From JANYBT01 sp038211475 (lineage in GTDB: Bacteria > Acidobacteriota > Terriglobia > Terriglobales > Acidobacteriaceae): 64,000 nt of DNA. Below are positions 42,670 to 51,359 of the stretch, piece after piece. Location: assembly GCA_038211475.1 (NCBI GenBank), contig JBBQVN010000003.1, positions 1-64,000 on the forward strand, written 5' to 3'. A program made the position numbers and the translations under genes. The number at the start of each line of letters is the position of its first letter. The stretch's first letter is position 1. Below the pieces are notes generated by a model that did not search any database, was not told where the DNA came from, and saw only the letters and a program-made list of their open reading frames with translations.

Positions 42670-44646
42670 ATGGCCCTGGAAGAATACAAACGCAAGCGGC
42701 GATTTGAGAGCACGCCGGAGCCTGCGCCCAAGGTGGCGGCCAAGCGGGGCAATCGTTTCGTGGTGCAGAAGCACCGGGCATCGCACCTGCACTATGACTT
42801 CCGCCTGGAGATGGATGGAGTATTGAAGTCATGGGCGGTGCCGCGAGGACCTTCGCTGGACCCGGCGGACAAGCGGCTGGCCATGATGGTGGAAGATCAT
42901 CCGGTTTCGTATTTCGATTTTGAGGGCCTCATCCCTGAGGGCAATTACGGCGCGGGCACGGTTATGGTGTGGGACGTTGGAACCTGGCAGCCGCTGTCAC
43001 CGCAGTTGGTGGAGGGTAAGTACGTTAAGGCTAGCGATGGCGAAGCGGCGGGGATGCTGGCTAAGGGAGACCTGAAATTCCGTTTGAGCGGGACCAGAGT
43101 GAAGGGAGACTTCGCGCTGGTGCACATCAAGTCGCGGCGTGATGGAAGCAAGGGAAACGAGTGGTTGCTGATCAAAAAGAAGGACGATGAAGTAGTAGAC
43201 GGATTTGACGCCGAGCAGTATGACACCTCAGTGCTGACCAAACGCACTATGAACGAGATTGGTGGGGATGAGGGTTCGGCGGAGTGGACCAGCAGCCGTC
43301 CCGCAACCCGCGGAAAGTTGAAAGCGCCGTGGTTGGCAGCGGCGCTGGCTCGGGTCGAGAAAAAGAAGGCAGAGTCGGAAGGTAAAGGCAAGACGCCAGG
43401 GGCACGCGCGACCTCCACCGTAAAGACAATTTCCCGCGGGAGGGAGCCAGTCGCGAAGCAGACGAGCAAGACCGCCCCGCTTCCCAGAAAGCAGACGACG
43501 ACCGCGAAACAGAAGCGGCCTGCCGGTGATTCGAACGATGCACCGGCAGGGGAGGACGGGCCGCGCTCATCGCCGAGCGCAAGTATTCAGGCTCCCCGCC
43601 AAAGTTCTGACCAGCTTCGCGACCAGATTCCCGACCCGCTTCTCAACCAGCTTGCAGGTGCAAAACGGGCGGTGATGCCGAAGGTGGTTCATCCCATGCT
43701 CGCCATCACGGTGGAGAATGCGTTCGACGATCCGAAGTGGTTATTTGAAATCAAGTGGGACGGTTATCGAGCCGTTCTGTTCGCCGAAAATGGGGCCGTC
43801 CGGCTGGTTTCGCGGAATCAGATTGAAATGACGGCGAAGTTTCCGGAACTGAAAAACTTAGCGCTTCAGATTGATGCCAGGCAGGCGGTATTGGACGGCG
43901 AGATTGTGGCATTAGATGAGCAGGGGCTGCCCTCGTTCAGCCTGCTCCAGCAGCGCACCGGTTTTCGTCCGGGCAAGCCGCGTGCGGTTTCACGTTCCGA
44001 TGTGGGAGTGGTGTACTACGCGTTCGACTTAATCTACCTCGACGGACACGACCTGCATCGGGTCGCGTTGGAGCAACGCAAGCAAGCGCTGCGCGAAATT
44101 GTAAAAGAAGGGAATCTGCTGCGATTTTCCGACCATTATCCCGAGCACGGGGCGCGACTGCTGGAAGGAGCGCGGGAACAAGGGCTGGAGGGGATTGTCG
44201 CAAAAAAGCTGGGAAGCATTTACGAAGAGGCGCGCAGCACGGAGTGGCGGAAGATCAAGATCACGCACACCGCTGACTGCGTGATTGGCGGTTTTACCGA
44301 GCCGCAAGGCAGCCGCCAATATTTTGGATCGTTGGTGCTGGGGCAGTACGACAAGTCGGGAAGACTCATCCATGTGGGACAGGCGGGCACAGGCTTTGAC
44401 CAGAAGCTGCTCAAAGAAATTCACGGAGAACTGGCGAAAATTCCAGCCGTACGCAGTCCATTTGACGGGCCGGTAGATGCGTTGGGCAAGGTGCATTTCG
44501 TGAAGCCGCGGCTGGTGGCGGAAATCAAGTTTGCAGAGTGGACGCATGAGACCGCAGGGGGCGGCGCGAAGCTGCGAGCGCCAGTGTTTCTGCAGTTGCG
44601 GCCAGAAAAAGATCCGGCAGAGTGTTCTCTCATCGAAAAAAAGTGA
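42670..44646 (+). CDS. ligD: ATP-dependent DNA ligase LigD, phosphoesterase plus ligase form
   Basis: 658 residues from the ATG at 42670 (GGAAAGG before it). Residues about 1-165 form the 3'-phosphoesterase domain (FVVQKHRASHLHYDFRLEMDG, PEGNYGAGTVMVWD). Residues about 190-345 are a low-complexity Lys/Ser/Thr/Pro-rich linker. Residues about 350-650 form the ATP-dependent ligase: the nucleotidyl-Lys motif EIKWDGYRAV, then VLDGEIVALDEQG and IVAKKLGSIYEE. The OB part contains FGSLVLGQYD. LigD works with Ku in non-homologous end joining. The usual polymerase/primase domain is missing, and no ku gene is in the window, so it may be one of several LigD-type ligases. Confidence 0.9.
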   Translation: MALEEYKRKRRFESTPEPAPKVAAKRGNRFVVQKHRASHLHYDFRLEMDGVLKSWAVPRGPSLDPADKRLAMMVEDHPVSYFDFEGLIPEGNYGAGTVMVWDVGTWQPLSPQLVEGKYVKASDGEAAGMLAKGDLKFRLSGTRVKGDFALVHIKSRRDGSKGNEWLLIKKKDDEVVDGFDAEQYDTSVLTKRTMNEIGGDEGSAEWTSSRPATRGKLKAPWLAAALARVEKKKAESEGKGKTPGARATSTVKTISRGREPVAKQTSKTAPLPRKQTTTAKQKRPAGDSNDAPAGEDGPRSSPSASIQAPRQSSDQLRDQIPDPLLNQLAGAKRAVMPKVVHPMLAITVENAFDDPKWLFEIKWDGYRAVLFAENGAVRLVSRNQIEMTAKFPELKNLALQIDARQAVLDGEIVALDEQGLPSFSLLQQRTGFRPGKPRAVSRSDVGVVYYAFDLIYLDGHDLHRVALEQRKQALREIVKEGNLLRFSDHYPEHGARLLEGAREQGLEGIVAKKLGSIYEEARSTEWRKIKITHTADCVIGGFTEPQGSRQYFGSLVLGQYDKSGRLIHVGQAGTGFDQKLLKEIHGELAKIPAVRSPFDGPVDALGKVHFVKPRLVAEIKFAEWTHETAGGGAKLRAPVFLQLRPEKDPAECSLIEKK

Positions 44647-44775
44647 AAGACCATTGGACGGGGAGCGCATAGTTGCCATTCGCTGTGCGAAGCCGCCAGC
44701 CGCTCTCCGTGGTCGACCGAAAACACTCAATTGGTGTTTCCAGCGTCTAATAGTTGGTAGCATCAGCAGAATCCA

Positions 44776-45648
44776 TTGCGACAACCCACCCAAATCGCGA
44801 ATCCAGTAGAGTCGCTCACCGCAGAGCTTTATGCCCGGACCGATGCGGCGCAGCTTGGGCTTAAGCTGGAGCGGTTTGCGGGCATCCTGACCACGATTCA
44901 ACAAAAGTATTTAGGGGCTGGCGCGAGTCAGGCAGCGGTGTGCGAATTGTTGTTGAGCTTGCGCATCGACGAACTGGTTTTGGCCCGGGCTTGCGCCGAG
45001 GGCAGCGAAGCCGCCTGGCGCGAATTCGTGCAGCGGTACCGCCTGAAGTTGTATGACATGGCGCGGAAGGTCACCCGCGAGGAGAGTTCGGCGCGCGAAC
45101 TGGCGGACGCGCTCTATGCCGATTTGTACGGCACGCATTTGCGCGACGGCGAGCGAGTGTCGAAGCTGGCTTCCTACACCGGGCGCGGGTCCCTGGAAGG
45201 CTGGCTGCGAACCGTGCTGGCCCAGGAGTTCGTCAACCGCTATCGAAAACAGAAGCGTTTGGTAAGTCTGGACGAAGAAACCGAAGGCGGCGCGCAGTTT
45301 GCGGCTGCTCAGCATGACCCGATTCCGCTGGACGACGACCGGCTGAAGATAGCGATCGACAAAGCCCTGGCTGCCCTCGACGGCGAAGACCGGTTGATTC
45401 TGGCGTCGTACTACCTGGATGAACGGACCCTGGCCGAGGTCGGCCGGATGCTGGGACAACACGAATCCACGGTGAGCCGGCGGCTGGTGCGCATTGCCAA
45501 GGCTGTGCGCAAGCAGATTGTAGCGCAATTGCTGGGCATGGGCCTGTCGCGCGCCGCCGCCGAGGAATTGTTGGAAACCGACGTACGGGATGTGACCGTG
45601 GATATCCGAAAACGGCTGGCGCAAGAGTCGGGACGAAAAACGTTCTGA
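44776..45648 (+). CDS. RNA polymerase sigma-70 family factor (ECF-like)
   Basis: About 290 residues from a TTG; no ATG lies upstream and no good ribosome site is visible, so the start is uncertain. An unusual N-terminal extension of about 65 residues precedes region 2 (CAEGSEAAWREFVQRYRLKLYDMARK, SYTGRGSLEGWLRTVLAQEFVNRYRKQKR). Region 4 follows (LAALDGEDRLILASYYLDERTLAEVGRMLGQHESTVSRRL). The downstream gene, 19 bases away, has a zinc-finger anti-sigma-like N-terminus, so the two are a probable sigma/anti-sigma pair. Its promoters are unknown; ECF factors usually drive envelope or stress responses. Confidence 0.85.
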   Translation: MRQPTQIANPVESLTAELYARTDAAQLGLKLERFAGILTTIQQKYLGAGASQAAVCELLLSLRIDELVLARACAEGSEAAWREFVQRYRLKLYDMARKVTREESSARELADALYADLYGTHLRDGERVSKLASYTGRGSLEGWLRTVLAQEFVNRYRKQKRLVSLDEETEGGAQFAAAQHDPIPLDDDRLKIAIDKALAALDGEDRLILASYYLDERTLAEVGRMLGQHESTVSRRLVRIAKAVRKQIVAQLLGMGLSRAAAEELLETDVRDVTVDIRKRLAQESGRKTF

Positions 45649-45667
45649 AAGAGTAGGGCCGATACGC

Positions 45668-46765
45668 ATGATGAGCATCCCACAATCCGTGAGGGCGAGG
45701 CTGGCGGCTGAGGCGATGGCCGGCTCTCATCCCGATGCGAACATCCTCACTGCTTTTGCTGAGCAGGCCCTGAGTGAGCGGGAGCGCAGGGAGGTGTTTG
45801 GCCATTTGGCGGGGTGCGGAGAGTGCCGAGAACTGTTAGCCCTGGCGGGAGCGGCAGAAGAGATTGGGGCACCGGTTGCTGAAGAAGTGCTTTCGGCCGC
45901 GCACGGACCTTGGTTCGCGTGGCCGACGATGCGGTGGGCCGGACTGGCGGCTACGATCGTGATTGCCGTGGGGCTGTTCTGGCCCCGCTTCACTGGAAAT
46001 ACAGATTTTCAGCGCCACATGGCAACTCCGGCTTCGAAGACGGCGGTCAGCCAAGCCGCCCAAGAGGGATTCCCGGCTCGGCGGGCTTCAGAAAGGTCGC
46101 CAGACCAAGCGACCGTGGAAGCGCCACCTGTCATCTCCTCCCGTTCGGAACCGAGTAAGCCGATCTCGCGCCCAACTGGAGAGATGCGGGCAAAGTCGAA
46201 GCCAGCGGAAATCGCTTCATTGCGGTCGGGCGGGGCTGCGACTGGTTCGTTTAATTACGGGATATCCGCGGCCAAGTCTCCAGTGCCTCCCGACTCAGCT
46301 TCGACTGGCGTCCAAGCTGTTCCTCCCGGAACAGCAGTGAGTTTAAATCGAGCGATGTCGGCCGTGGCAGTTCAGACATCCACAGAAATGCAGAGTCCAG
46401 CAATAAGTCTAGCGGCCGCCAACTCGGACGTGCGCTGGGCGCTGGCCTCAGAGGGCGTGCTGTTGCGCTCGAAGGATGGCGGAAGGTCTTGGGAACCGTT
46501 GCCTTTGAAGACCGGGACCGGCCGGATCTTCGCCATCGCGCCGCAAGGATTGTCCATCTGGGCGGGTGGAGAAGGCGGACAGCTCTTTCATTCTGAGGAC
46601 GGCGGCGAACAGTGGTCTTACGTCCAACCCACGCAGGATGGAGTGGCGCTGACCGGCGCCATTGTCCGGATTGACTTCCGCGACACATTGAACGGCACGC
46701 TGGTATCTGACGCCGGTGAGATTTGGACGACCGGCAACGGCGGCTTAGACTGGCAAAAGCGCTGA
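45668..46765 (+). CDS. Membrane protein with anti-sigma zinc finger and YCF48/BNR-like exterior domain
   Basis: 365 residues. The N-terminal part has the zinc-finger pattern of anti-sigma factors (HPDANILTAFAEQALSERER, then HLAGCGECRELL). One membrane segment follows near residues 89-106 (WAGLAATIVIAVGLFWP). The middle is Ser/Pro/Ala-rich. The C-terminal 110 residues have YCF48/BNR-type repeats: ALASEGVLLRSKDGGRSWEPL, GGQLFHSEDGGEQWSYV and GEIWTTGNGGLDWQKR. The likely scheme is an outer sensor joined through the membrane to a zinc finger that holds the sigma factor encoded just upstream. The ligand is unknown. Confidence 0.8.
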   Translation: MMSIPQSVRARLAAEAMAGSHPDANILTAFAEQALSERERREVFGHLAGCGECRELLALAGAAEEIGAPVAEEVLSAAHGPWFAWPTMRWAGLAATIVIAVGLFWPRFTGNTDFQRHMATPASKTAVSQAAQEGFPARRASERSPDQATVEAPPVISSRSEPSKPISRPTGEMRAKSKPAEIASLRSGGAATGSFNYGISAAKSPVPPDSASTGVQAVPPGTAVSLNRAMSAVAVQTSTEMQSPAISLAAANSDVRWALASEGVLLRSKDGGRSWEPLPLKTGTGRIFAIAPQGLSIWAGGEGGQLFHSEDGGEQWSYVQPTQDGVALTGAIVRIDFRDTLNGTLVSDAGEIWTTGNGGLDWQKR

Positions 46766-46863
46766 GTATAGGCTGGAAGTTTTGGCTGTGCCCGCACAGA
46801 CATTGCGGCCGCCCGGAGTAAGAGCCCACGCTCTGTTTCCGGTGCTACACTTACTTCACCAGC

Positions 46864-47781
46864 ATGAGTGACGAAAAGAAGTCCCGAGCATGGCTATGGA
46901 TCCTGATCGCGGGAGGAGGGTTTTTCCTCTTCGTGGCGATGGTCTTCACCCTGGTGTACTTCGCCATGAACAACGATGAGGAAACCAGTTCTTCCTTCGG
47001 CGGATTCGGGGAGAAAATTGCCGTTGTAGACCTGGAAGGCATAATTCTATCGCCCAAGCAGGTAGTGCCACAGCTCAAAAAATATGCCGACGACGACTCG
47101 ATCAAGGCGATCATCCTGCACATTAACTCACCGGGTGGGGGAGTGGCGGCGTCGGAAGAGATTTACCGCGAAGTCAAGCGCATTCGGGATGCCAAGAAGA
47201 AGCCAATCGTCGCCTCGATTGAGACGGTTGGCGCTAGTGGAGCCTATTACGTAGCCGCGGCGACCAGCAAGATTTACGCCGACCACGGCAGTATTGTGGG
47301 CTCCATTGGCGTGATCGCGCAGTGGGTGAATTATGGTGAATTGTTGCGCTGGGCCAAGCTGAAAGACATCACCTTGAAGGCCGGCGAGTTCAAGGACACG
47401 GGCAACCCGGCGCGTGACATGACGCCAGCCGAACATGCATACATGCAGGCCCTGATTGACGACATGCACACCCAGTTCATCACGGCTGTGGCAGAGGGGC
47501 GCAAGGCCAAGCCCGAGGATATTCGGGCCATCGCCGACGGCAAGGTTTGGACTGGCGAGCAGGCTTTGCCTATGAAGCTCGTGGATGAACTCAGCGATTT
47601 CGAAGGCGCGGTGAAGGCCACGGCGCGATCGGTCGGCATTACGGGAGAGCCGACATTGGTGCGACCCGTGAAAGAGAAGAAGACCGGGCTTGGCATGCTA
47701 TTTGGCGATGTGTCAGAGTACTTGCCCAGCCGTGAGAAGCTGTTGGAACAGCAGATGGGGTTTTACTATCTGTGGAAGTAG
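46864..47781 (+). CDS. sppA: Signal peptide peptidase SppA (short form)
   Basis: 305 residues with one N-terminal membrane segment (residues 10-33). This S49 serine protease degrades cleaved signal peptides in the membrane. Catalytic Ser125 lies in TVGASGAYYVAA and Lys177 in LKAGEFKDTGNP, 52 residues apart as in B. subtilis SppA. The oxyanion region is INSPGGGVAASEEIY. The length fits the short, single-domain, octamer-forming type rather than the double-length E. coli form. The HU/IHF-type gene starts 85 bases further on the same strand. Confidence 0.96.
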   Translation: MSDEKKSRAWLWILIAGGGFFLFVAMVFTLVYFAMNNDEETSSSFGGFGEKIAVVDLEGIILSPKQVVPQLKKYADDDSIKAIILHINSPGGGVAASEEIYREVKRIRDAKKKPIVASIETVGASGAYYVAAATSKIYADHGSIVGSIGVIAQWVNYGELLRWAKLKDITLKAGEFKDTGNPARDMTPAEHAYMQALIDDMHTQFITAVAEGRKAKPEDIRAIADGKVWTGEQALPMKLVDELSDFEGAVKATARSVGITGEPTLVRPVKEKKTGLGMLFGDVSEYLPSREKLLEQQMGFYYLWK

Positions 47782-47866
47782 CAGCCTGCGCCGCTTGCGC
47801 CCGAGGCGGCAGATTTGAGAAGGTGTTAGGGAAAGTTGCCGGAGTTCGGCGAGCGGAGCCAGAGCG

Positions 47867-48211
47867 ATGACCAAAGCGGACTTGATTGACGAAGTCGCGA
47901 GGATTGCGGAGCTTACCCGCAAAGACGGGGAAGTCATCGTCGAGACCATTTTCGACAGCGTGGTGCGCTCGTTGCGGGTCGGCGACAAGATTGAGATCCG
48001 CGGGTTTGGCAGCTTTCGCACGCGGCAGCGCAAACCGCGCGTGGGACGTAATCCCAAGACCGGCCAGCGGGTGGAAGTTCCCGCCAAGACCATTCCTTTC
48101 TTCAAGCCCAGCAAGGAATTGAAAGACAGTGTAAACAACGCGCCGGACTTCCCACCCGCAGATGCAGGTGGTTCAGCACCACCGGCGGGCACCGCACCGC
48201 CTGTGCTCTAG
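47867..48211 (+). CDS. HU/IHF-family DNA-binding protein
   Basis: 114 residues. The first 95 are a complete HU/IHF fold: TKADLIDEVARIAELTRKDGEVIVETIFDSVV, the DNA-arm region IRGFGSFRTRQRKPRVGRNPKTGQ, and KTIPFFKPSKELKDSV. IHF-like features (FGSF, then VPAKT) suggest an IHF-type subunit, but family members cannot be fully told apart. An Ala/Pro/Gly-rich tail of about 20 residues is extra compared with HU (90 residues). It binds and bends DNA in the nucleoid. It follows sppA; the downstream gene converges on it. Confidence 0.93.
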   Translation: MTKADLIDEVARIAELTRKDGEVIVETIFDSVVRSLRVGDKIEIRGFGSFRTRQRKPRVGRNPKTGQRVEVPAKTIPFFKPSKELKDSVNNAPDFPPADAGGSAPPAGTAPPVL

Positions 48212-48241
48212 TCTTCACTTCCGATCACCCCTAAAGCAGAA

Positions 48242-49099
48242 TTATCGGACCGGTGCTTTTATCCCGGCCACCGCCATCATTCTTCCGGTTCGGCCGTGTT
48301 CAGCGCGGTGCGAAAACAATAGGTCGGTGTGGCAGGCGGTGCACAGCGGCAGGATCGCGATGTTTTTCTTCAGCACCCCGGCATCCAGCAATTGGCGGCG
48401 GTTGGCTTCCACCAAGTCGAGGAAGATTTGGGTGGGCAACTGGCTGTGTCCGGGGGCGCGGGCGGTCAGGAACAGCAGTGGATATTTTTCACGAACTGGA
48501 TCCGAGTCTTTGGTCTCGCGGAACAGCTCGGCGGCATAGCCAAACTGTGTCTCAAACTGGTTGCGTACCTCTTCGCCCACCTGATAACAGCAGCTGTGAA
48601 TACCCGGTCCAATGGCAGCCACGAGGTTGCGCGGGTTGGTCCCGAAGACGCGCTGCATCTCGCCGATGCCCTTCTCAACGATGCGCTTGATGGTACCGCG
48701 CCATCCCGCGTGGAACACTCCCACGGCGTGGGTTTTCTTATCGGCAAGAATAATGGGGAGGCAGTCGGCGGTCTGCACCGCGACCAGCAACCGCGGGGTA
48801 GCAGTAATGAGGCCATCGCCCACGAGCTGGGCGGCCGGGACCGAATCCACGCGGTGAATCAGGTCGGAGTGTATCTGTCGCAGCGTGACCAGCGGCCAAG
48901 GCTTGCGCGCGCTGCCAGCCCTCAGATTCGCCTCGAAGGCGGCACGGTTCTTTTCGACCGTCAGGCGTGAGTCGTGCTCGGTAAATCCCAGGTTGAGCGC
49001 GCTCTTGCCGTACACGCGGGAGAAGCCACCCTGCCGCGTCGAGAAGCCGTGGATCAGCCAGGGAAGCGGGACCAGGCTCTCCGCACGGAGGGTTTGCAT
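48242..49099 (-). CDS. pgeF: Purine nucleoside phosphorylase/laccase-domain protein (YfiH/PgeF family)
   Basis: 285 residues from the ATG at 49099. The family hallmark residues are present: STRQGGFSR at the N-terminus, LRQIHSDLIHRVD, VQTADCLPIILAD (Cys ligand), VGVFHAGWRGTIKRIV (His ligand) and AAIGPGIHSCCYQVGEEV. The C-terminal FLDLVEANRRQLLDAGV and CTACHTDLLFSHRAE follow. Members bind zinc or copper and have been assigned as polyphenol oxidases, purine phosphorylases or peptidoglycan editing factor; the true role is debated. It lies 65 bases downstream of purN on the same strand, probably the last gene of a purM-purN-pgeF unit. Confidence 0.9.
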   Translation of the reverse strand: MQTLRAESLVPLPWLIHGFSTRQGGFSRVYGKSALNLGFTEHDSRLTVEKNRAAFEANLRAGSARKPWPLVTLRQIHSDLIHRVDSVPAAQLVGDGLITATPRLLVAVQTADCLPIILADKKTHAVGVFHAGWRGTIKRIVEKGIGEMQRVFGTNPRNLVAAIGPGIHSCCYQVGEEVRNQFETQFGYAAELFRETKDSDPVREKYPLLFLTARAPGHSQLPTQIFLDLVEANRRQLLDAGVLKKNIAILPLCTACHTDLLFSHRAEHGRTGRMMAVAGIKAPVR

Positions 49100-49164
49100 G
49101 TGTGTTTTGTTGGGAGACACTCCGTCTATCTTACAAGCAGGGGCGAACGAAACCGCCGCGCTAC

Positions 49165-49782
49165 CTAAGCGACAGCTGGAGACTTCTTTCCGAATCGGCG
49201 GCCAACAACCTCGTAATCGGACTGCAACACCATCGCGATCGCCTCGGAGTAGGCCACATGTTCCTGCTCCAGGATGCGGGCGGCGAGGCTGTGTTCGTCG
49301 TCGGTATCCAGAACCAGGACGGTCTTTTGCACGATGATGGCGCCGTGGTCGAGTTCTTCGTCCACGAAGTGAACCGTACATCCCGAGACTTTGACACCAT
49401 AGGCGAAGGCCTGTTCCTGAGCCTCCAGACCGGGGAAGGCGGGCAGCAGCGAGGGGTGGATGTTCAGAATGCGGCGGGGAAACTGTTGCACAAACCAGGG
49501 CGAAAGCAGGCGCATGTATCCGGCCAGGCAGACCAGATCCACTTGATGCTGTTTCAGTGCCGCGACCATGGCGCGGTCATGGTCCGCGCGCTCCGTGCCC
49601 TTGGAGGGAATGACCAGAGTGTTTAGACCCAGGCGCTGCGCGGCTGCGATGCCGCCAGCATCGGGCTTGTTGGAGATGACGACGGCAATTCGTGCGTCAG
49701 GAATTCGGCCGGTCGCAATGTTGTCGGCAATGGCTTCGAAGTTGGAACCGCGTCCGGAAAGAAGGATGCCGAGGTTCTTCAT
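49165..49782 (-). CDS. purN: Phosphoribosylglycinamide formyltransferase
   Basis: 205 residues; it transfers formyl from 10-formyltetrahydrofolate to GAR in step three of purine synthesis. It starts GILLSGRGSNFEAI. The folate site is LVCLAGYMRLLSPWFV, the catalytic Asn-His is in ILNIHPSLLPAFPG, and the Asp is in CTVHFVDEELDHGAII. The length is normal. The gene follows purM on the same strand, separated by 132 bases. purH is about 28 kb away; together they cover three steps of the pathway. Confidence 0.98.
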   Translation of the reverse strand: MKNLGILLSGRGSNFEAIADNIATGRIPDARIAVVISNKPDAGGIAAAQRLGLNTLVIPSKGTERADHDRAMVAALKQHQVDLVCLAGYMRLLSPWFVQQFPRRILNIHPSLLPAFPGLEAQEQAFAYGVKVSGCTVHFVDEELDHGAIIVQKTVLVLDTDDEHSLAARILEQEHVAYSEAIAMVLQSDYEVVGRRFGKKSPAVA

Positions 49783-49914
49783 GACAGGCTCCCGATTTAG
49801 ATTTTCGAGTTTCCAGCAGTCAATGATAATTCACGGAGGATTTGCTAGTGGGAGGACGGCGCGGGCCGGCTCCGGACAGAGCGCCTTCCAGATCGGACAA
49901 CTCCGGCAGGCAAA

Positions 49915-50967
49915 CTAGGCGTACATGACTTTGCGGTCGCCTTTGACGATGCGGCCCACGCTGTGGAATTTTTCTCCGGCGCGATCGAGCAAAATCTGAA
50001 CGCGCTTAAATTTTGCGGACGGAACCACGACCAGCATTCCAATCCCCATGTTGAAAGTGCGGAGCATCTCGTCTTCCGGAACATTGCCAAGCTGTTGCAG
50101 GTGCTCGAATATCGGCGGAATGGGCCAGGTGCCCCGTTCGATGATGGCAGAAGTTCCTTTGGGCAGAACGCGGGGGAGATTTTCCGTGATGCCGCCCCCG
50201 GTGATGTGGGCGAGCGCGCCAACGCAGTCCGCAGCGATCAGCTTTTTGATGATGGTCCAGTAGCTCTTGTGGGTGCGGAGGAGTTCATTGCCTAGTTTGT
50301 TCTTAATAGCGCTCACGAAAGTATCCGGCTTGTATCCAGCGATCTCAAACAAGAGCTTTCGGGCCAGCGAATAGCCGTTGGTGTGCAGGCCGTTGGAAGG
50401 CAGGCCAAGGATGACGTCGCCGGGCTGAACCGTCTTGCCGGTAATGATGCGGTCGCGCTCCACCACTCCCACAATGAAGCCAGCCAAATCGTATTCGCCA
50501 TCGGGATAAAAACCGGGCATCTCGGCGGTCTCGCCGCCAAGCAGAGCGCAGGCATTCTGTTTGCAACCCAGGGCGAGGCCTTCGACTACTTTTTCGGCAA
50601 TGTCACCATCCAGTTTGCCGGTGGCAATGTAATCCATGAAAAAGAGTGGGGTCGCGCCCTGCACCGCGATGTCGTTGACGCAGTGGTTCACCAAATCGAT
50701 TCCGATGGTGTTGTGCAGTTTCATGGCGAAGGCGACTTTCAGCTTGGTGCCGACGCCGTCCACGCTGGAGACCACCACCGGGTCCTTGAACTTCTTGTCG
50801 ATGGCGAACAGACCGCCGAAGCCGCCAATCTCTCCCAGCACGCCCCGAGTGAAGGTTTTCTGCGCCAGGTACTTAATGCGCTGTTTGGTGCGGTTGGCAT
50901 GGTCAATATTCACGCCAGCATCGGCGTAGGTGACGGGGCCGGATTTCGAGATGGACTTTTTAGTCAC
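49915..50967 (-). CDS. purM: Phosphoribosylformylglycinamidine cyclo-ligase
   Basis: 350 residues of the PurM/AIR synthetase fold that makes AIR from FGAM with ATP. It has YADAGVNIDHANR, the ATP-binding KDPVVVSSVDGVGTKLKVAF, NDIAVQGATPLFFMDYIA, LLGGETAEMPGFY and LPSNGLHTNGYSL. ITGGGITENLPRVLPK comes in the C-terminal half. The probable start is GTG at 50967; the leader shows no strong ribosome site, so the exact start is not firm. It is the first gene of the purM-purN-pgeF run on the minus strand. Confidence 0.97.
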   Translation of the reverse strand: MTKKSISKSGPVTYADAGVNIDHANRTKQRIKYLAQKTFTRGVLGEIGGFGGLFAIDKKFKDPVVVSSVDGVGTKLKVAFAMKLHNTIGIDLVNHCVNDIAVQGATPLFFMDYIATGKLDGDIAEKVVEGLALGCKQNACALLGGETAEMPGFYPDGEYDLAGFIVGVVERDRIITGKTVQPGDVILGLPSNGLHTNGYSLARKLLFEIAGYKPDTFVSAIKNKLGNELLRTHKSYWTIIKKLIAADCVGALAHITGGGITENLPRVLPKGTSAIIERGTWPIPPIFEHLQQLGNVPEDEMLRTFNMGIGMLVVVPSAKFKRVQILLDRAGEKFHSVGRIVKGDRKVMYA

Positions 50968-51083
50968 AGGTTTTGAAGTTGCGGGACTGGGAACACGATT
51001 CTAGCACGCGGAGAAGCCGCGACGGCGCAGGCGCACTTCAACTGATGCCCCGAGGGCGGGGGCGAAGCGCCGGTCAGGGTTAA

Positions 51084-51227
51084 TTAGTTAGCGAGATAAT
51101 GGCTGACAAAGTAGGCCATCACGCCAAACAAGGCGAGTGCGCTAATGCCATAAGCAGTGACGACCCAAACCGCGCGTCCTTCTTTGTGAGGCACTTCAGA
51201 GCGCGAACCGGTGTTCCGTTCTTCCAT
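51084..51227 (-). CDS. 47-residue single-span membrane protein
   Basis: A short gene not obvious by length alone: an AAGGAGT site lies nine bases before the ATG at 51227. The product has a charged N-terminus (MEERNTGSRSEVPHKEGRA), then a single hydrophobic segment (WVVTAYGISALALFGVMAYF) and a short tail (VSHYLAN). The orientation rule (basic N-term) suggests inside-out insertion with the N-terminus in the cytoplasm. Function unknown. It stands between purM and the hpnH-linked unknown gene. Because of its small size it could be chance, but start, Shine-Dalgarno and membrane segment agree. Confidence 0.6.
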   Translation of the reverse strand: MEERNTGSRSEVPHKEGRAVWVVTAYGISALALFGVMAYFVSHYLAN

Positions 51228-51359
51228 GGGATAAGACTCCTTGTTTGAGTAGCGTCTGAGCCCAAACGACAGCAGTGAAAAGCGAAATGAGTGTACTACG
51301 GACGGGCTGGCGCCTGCAATTTGAGGTTACGGCGCTAGTGATGCCCTCTACTACCGGCG

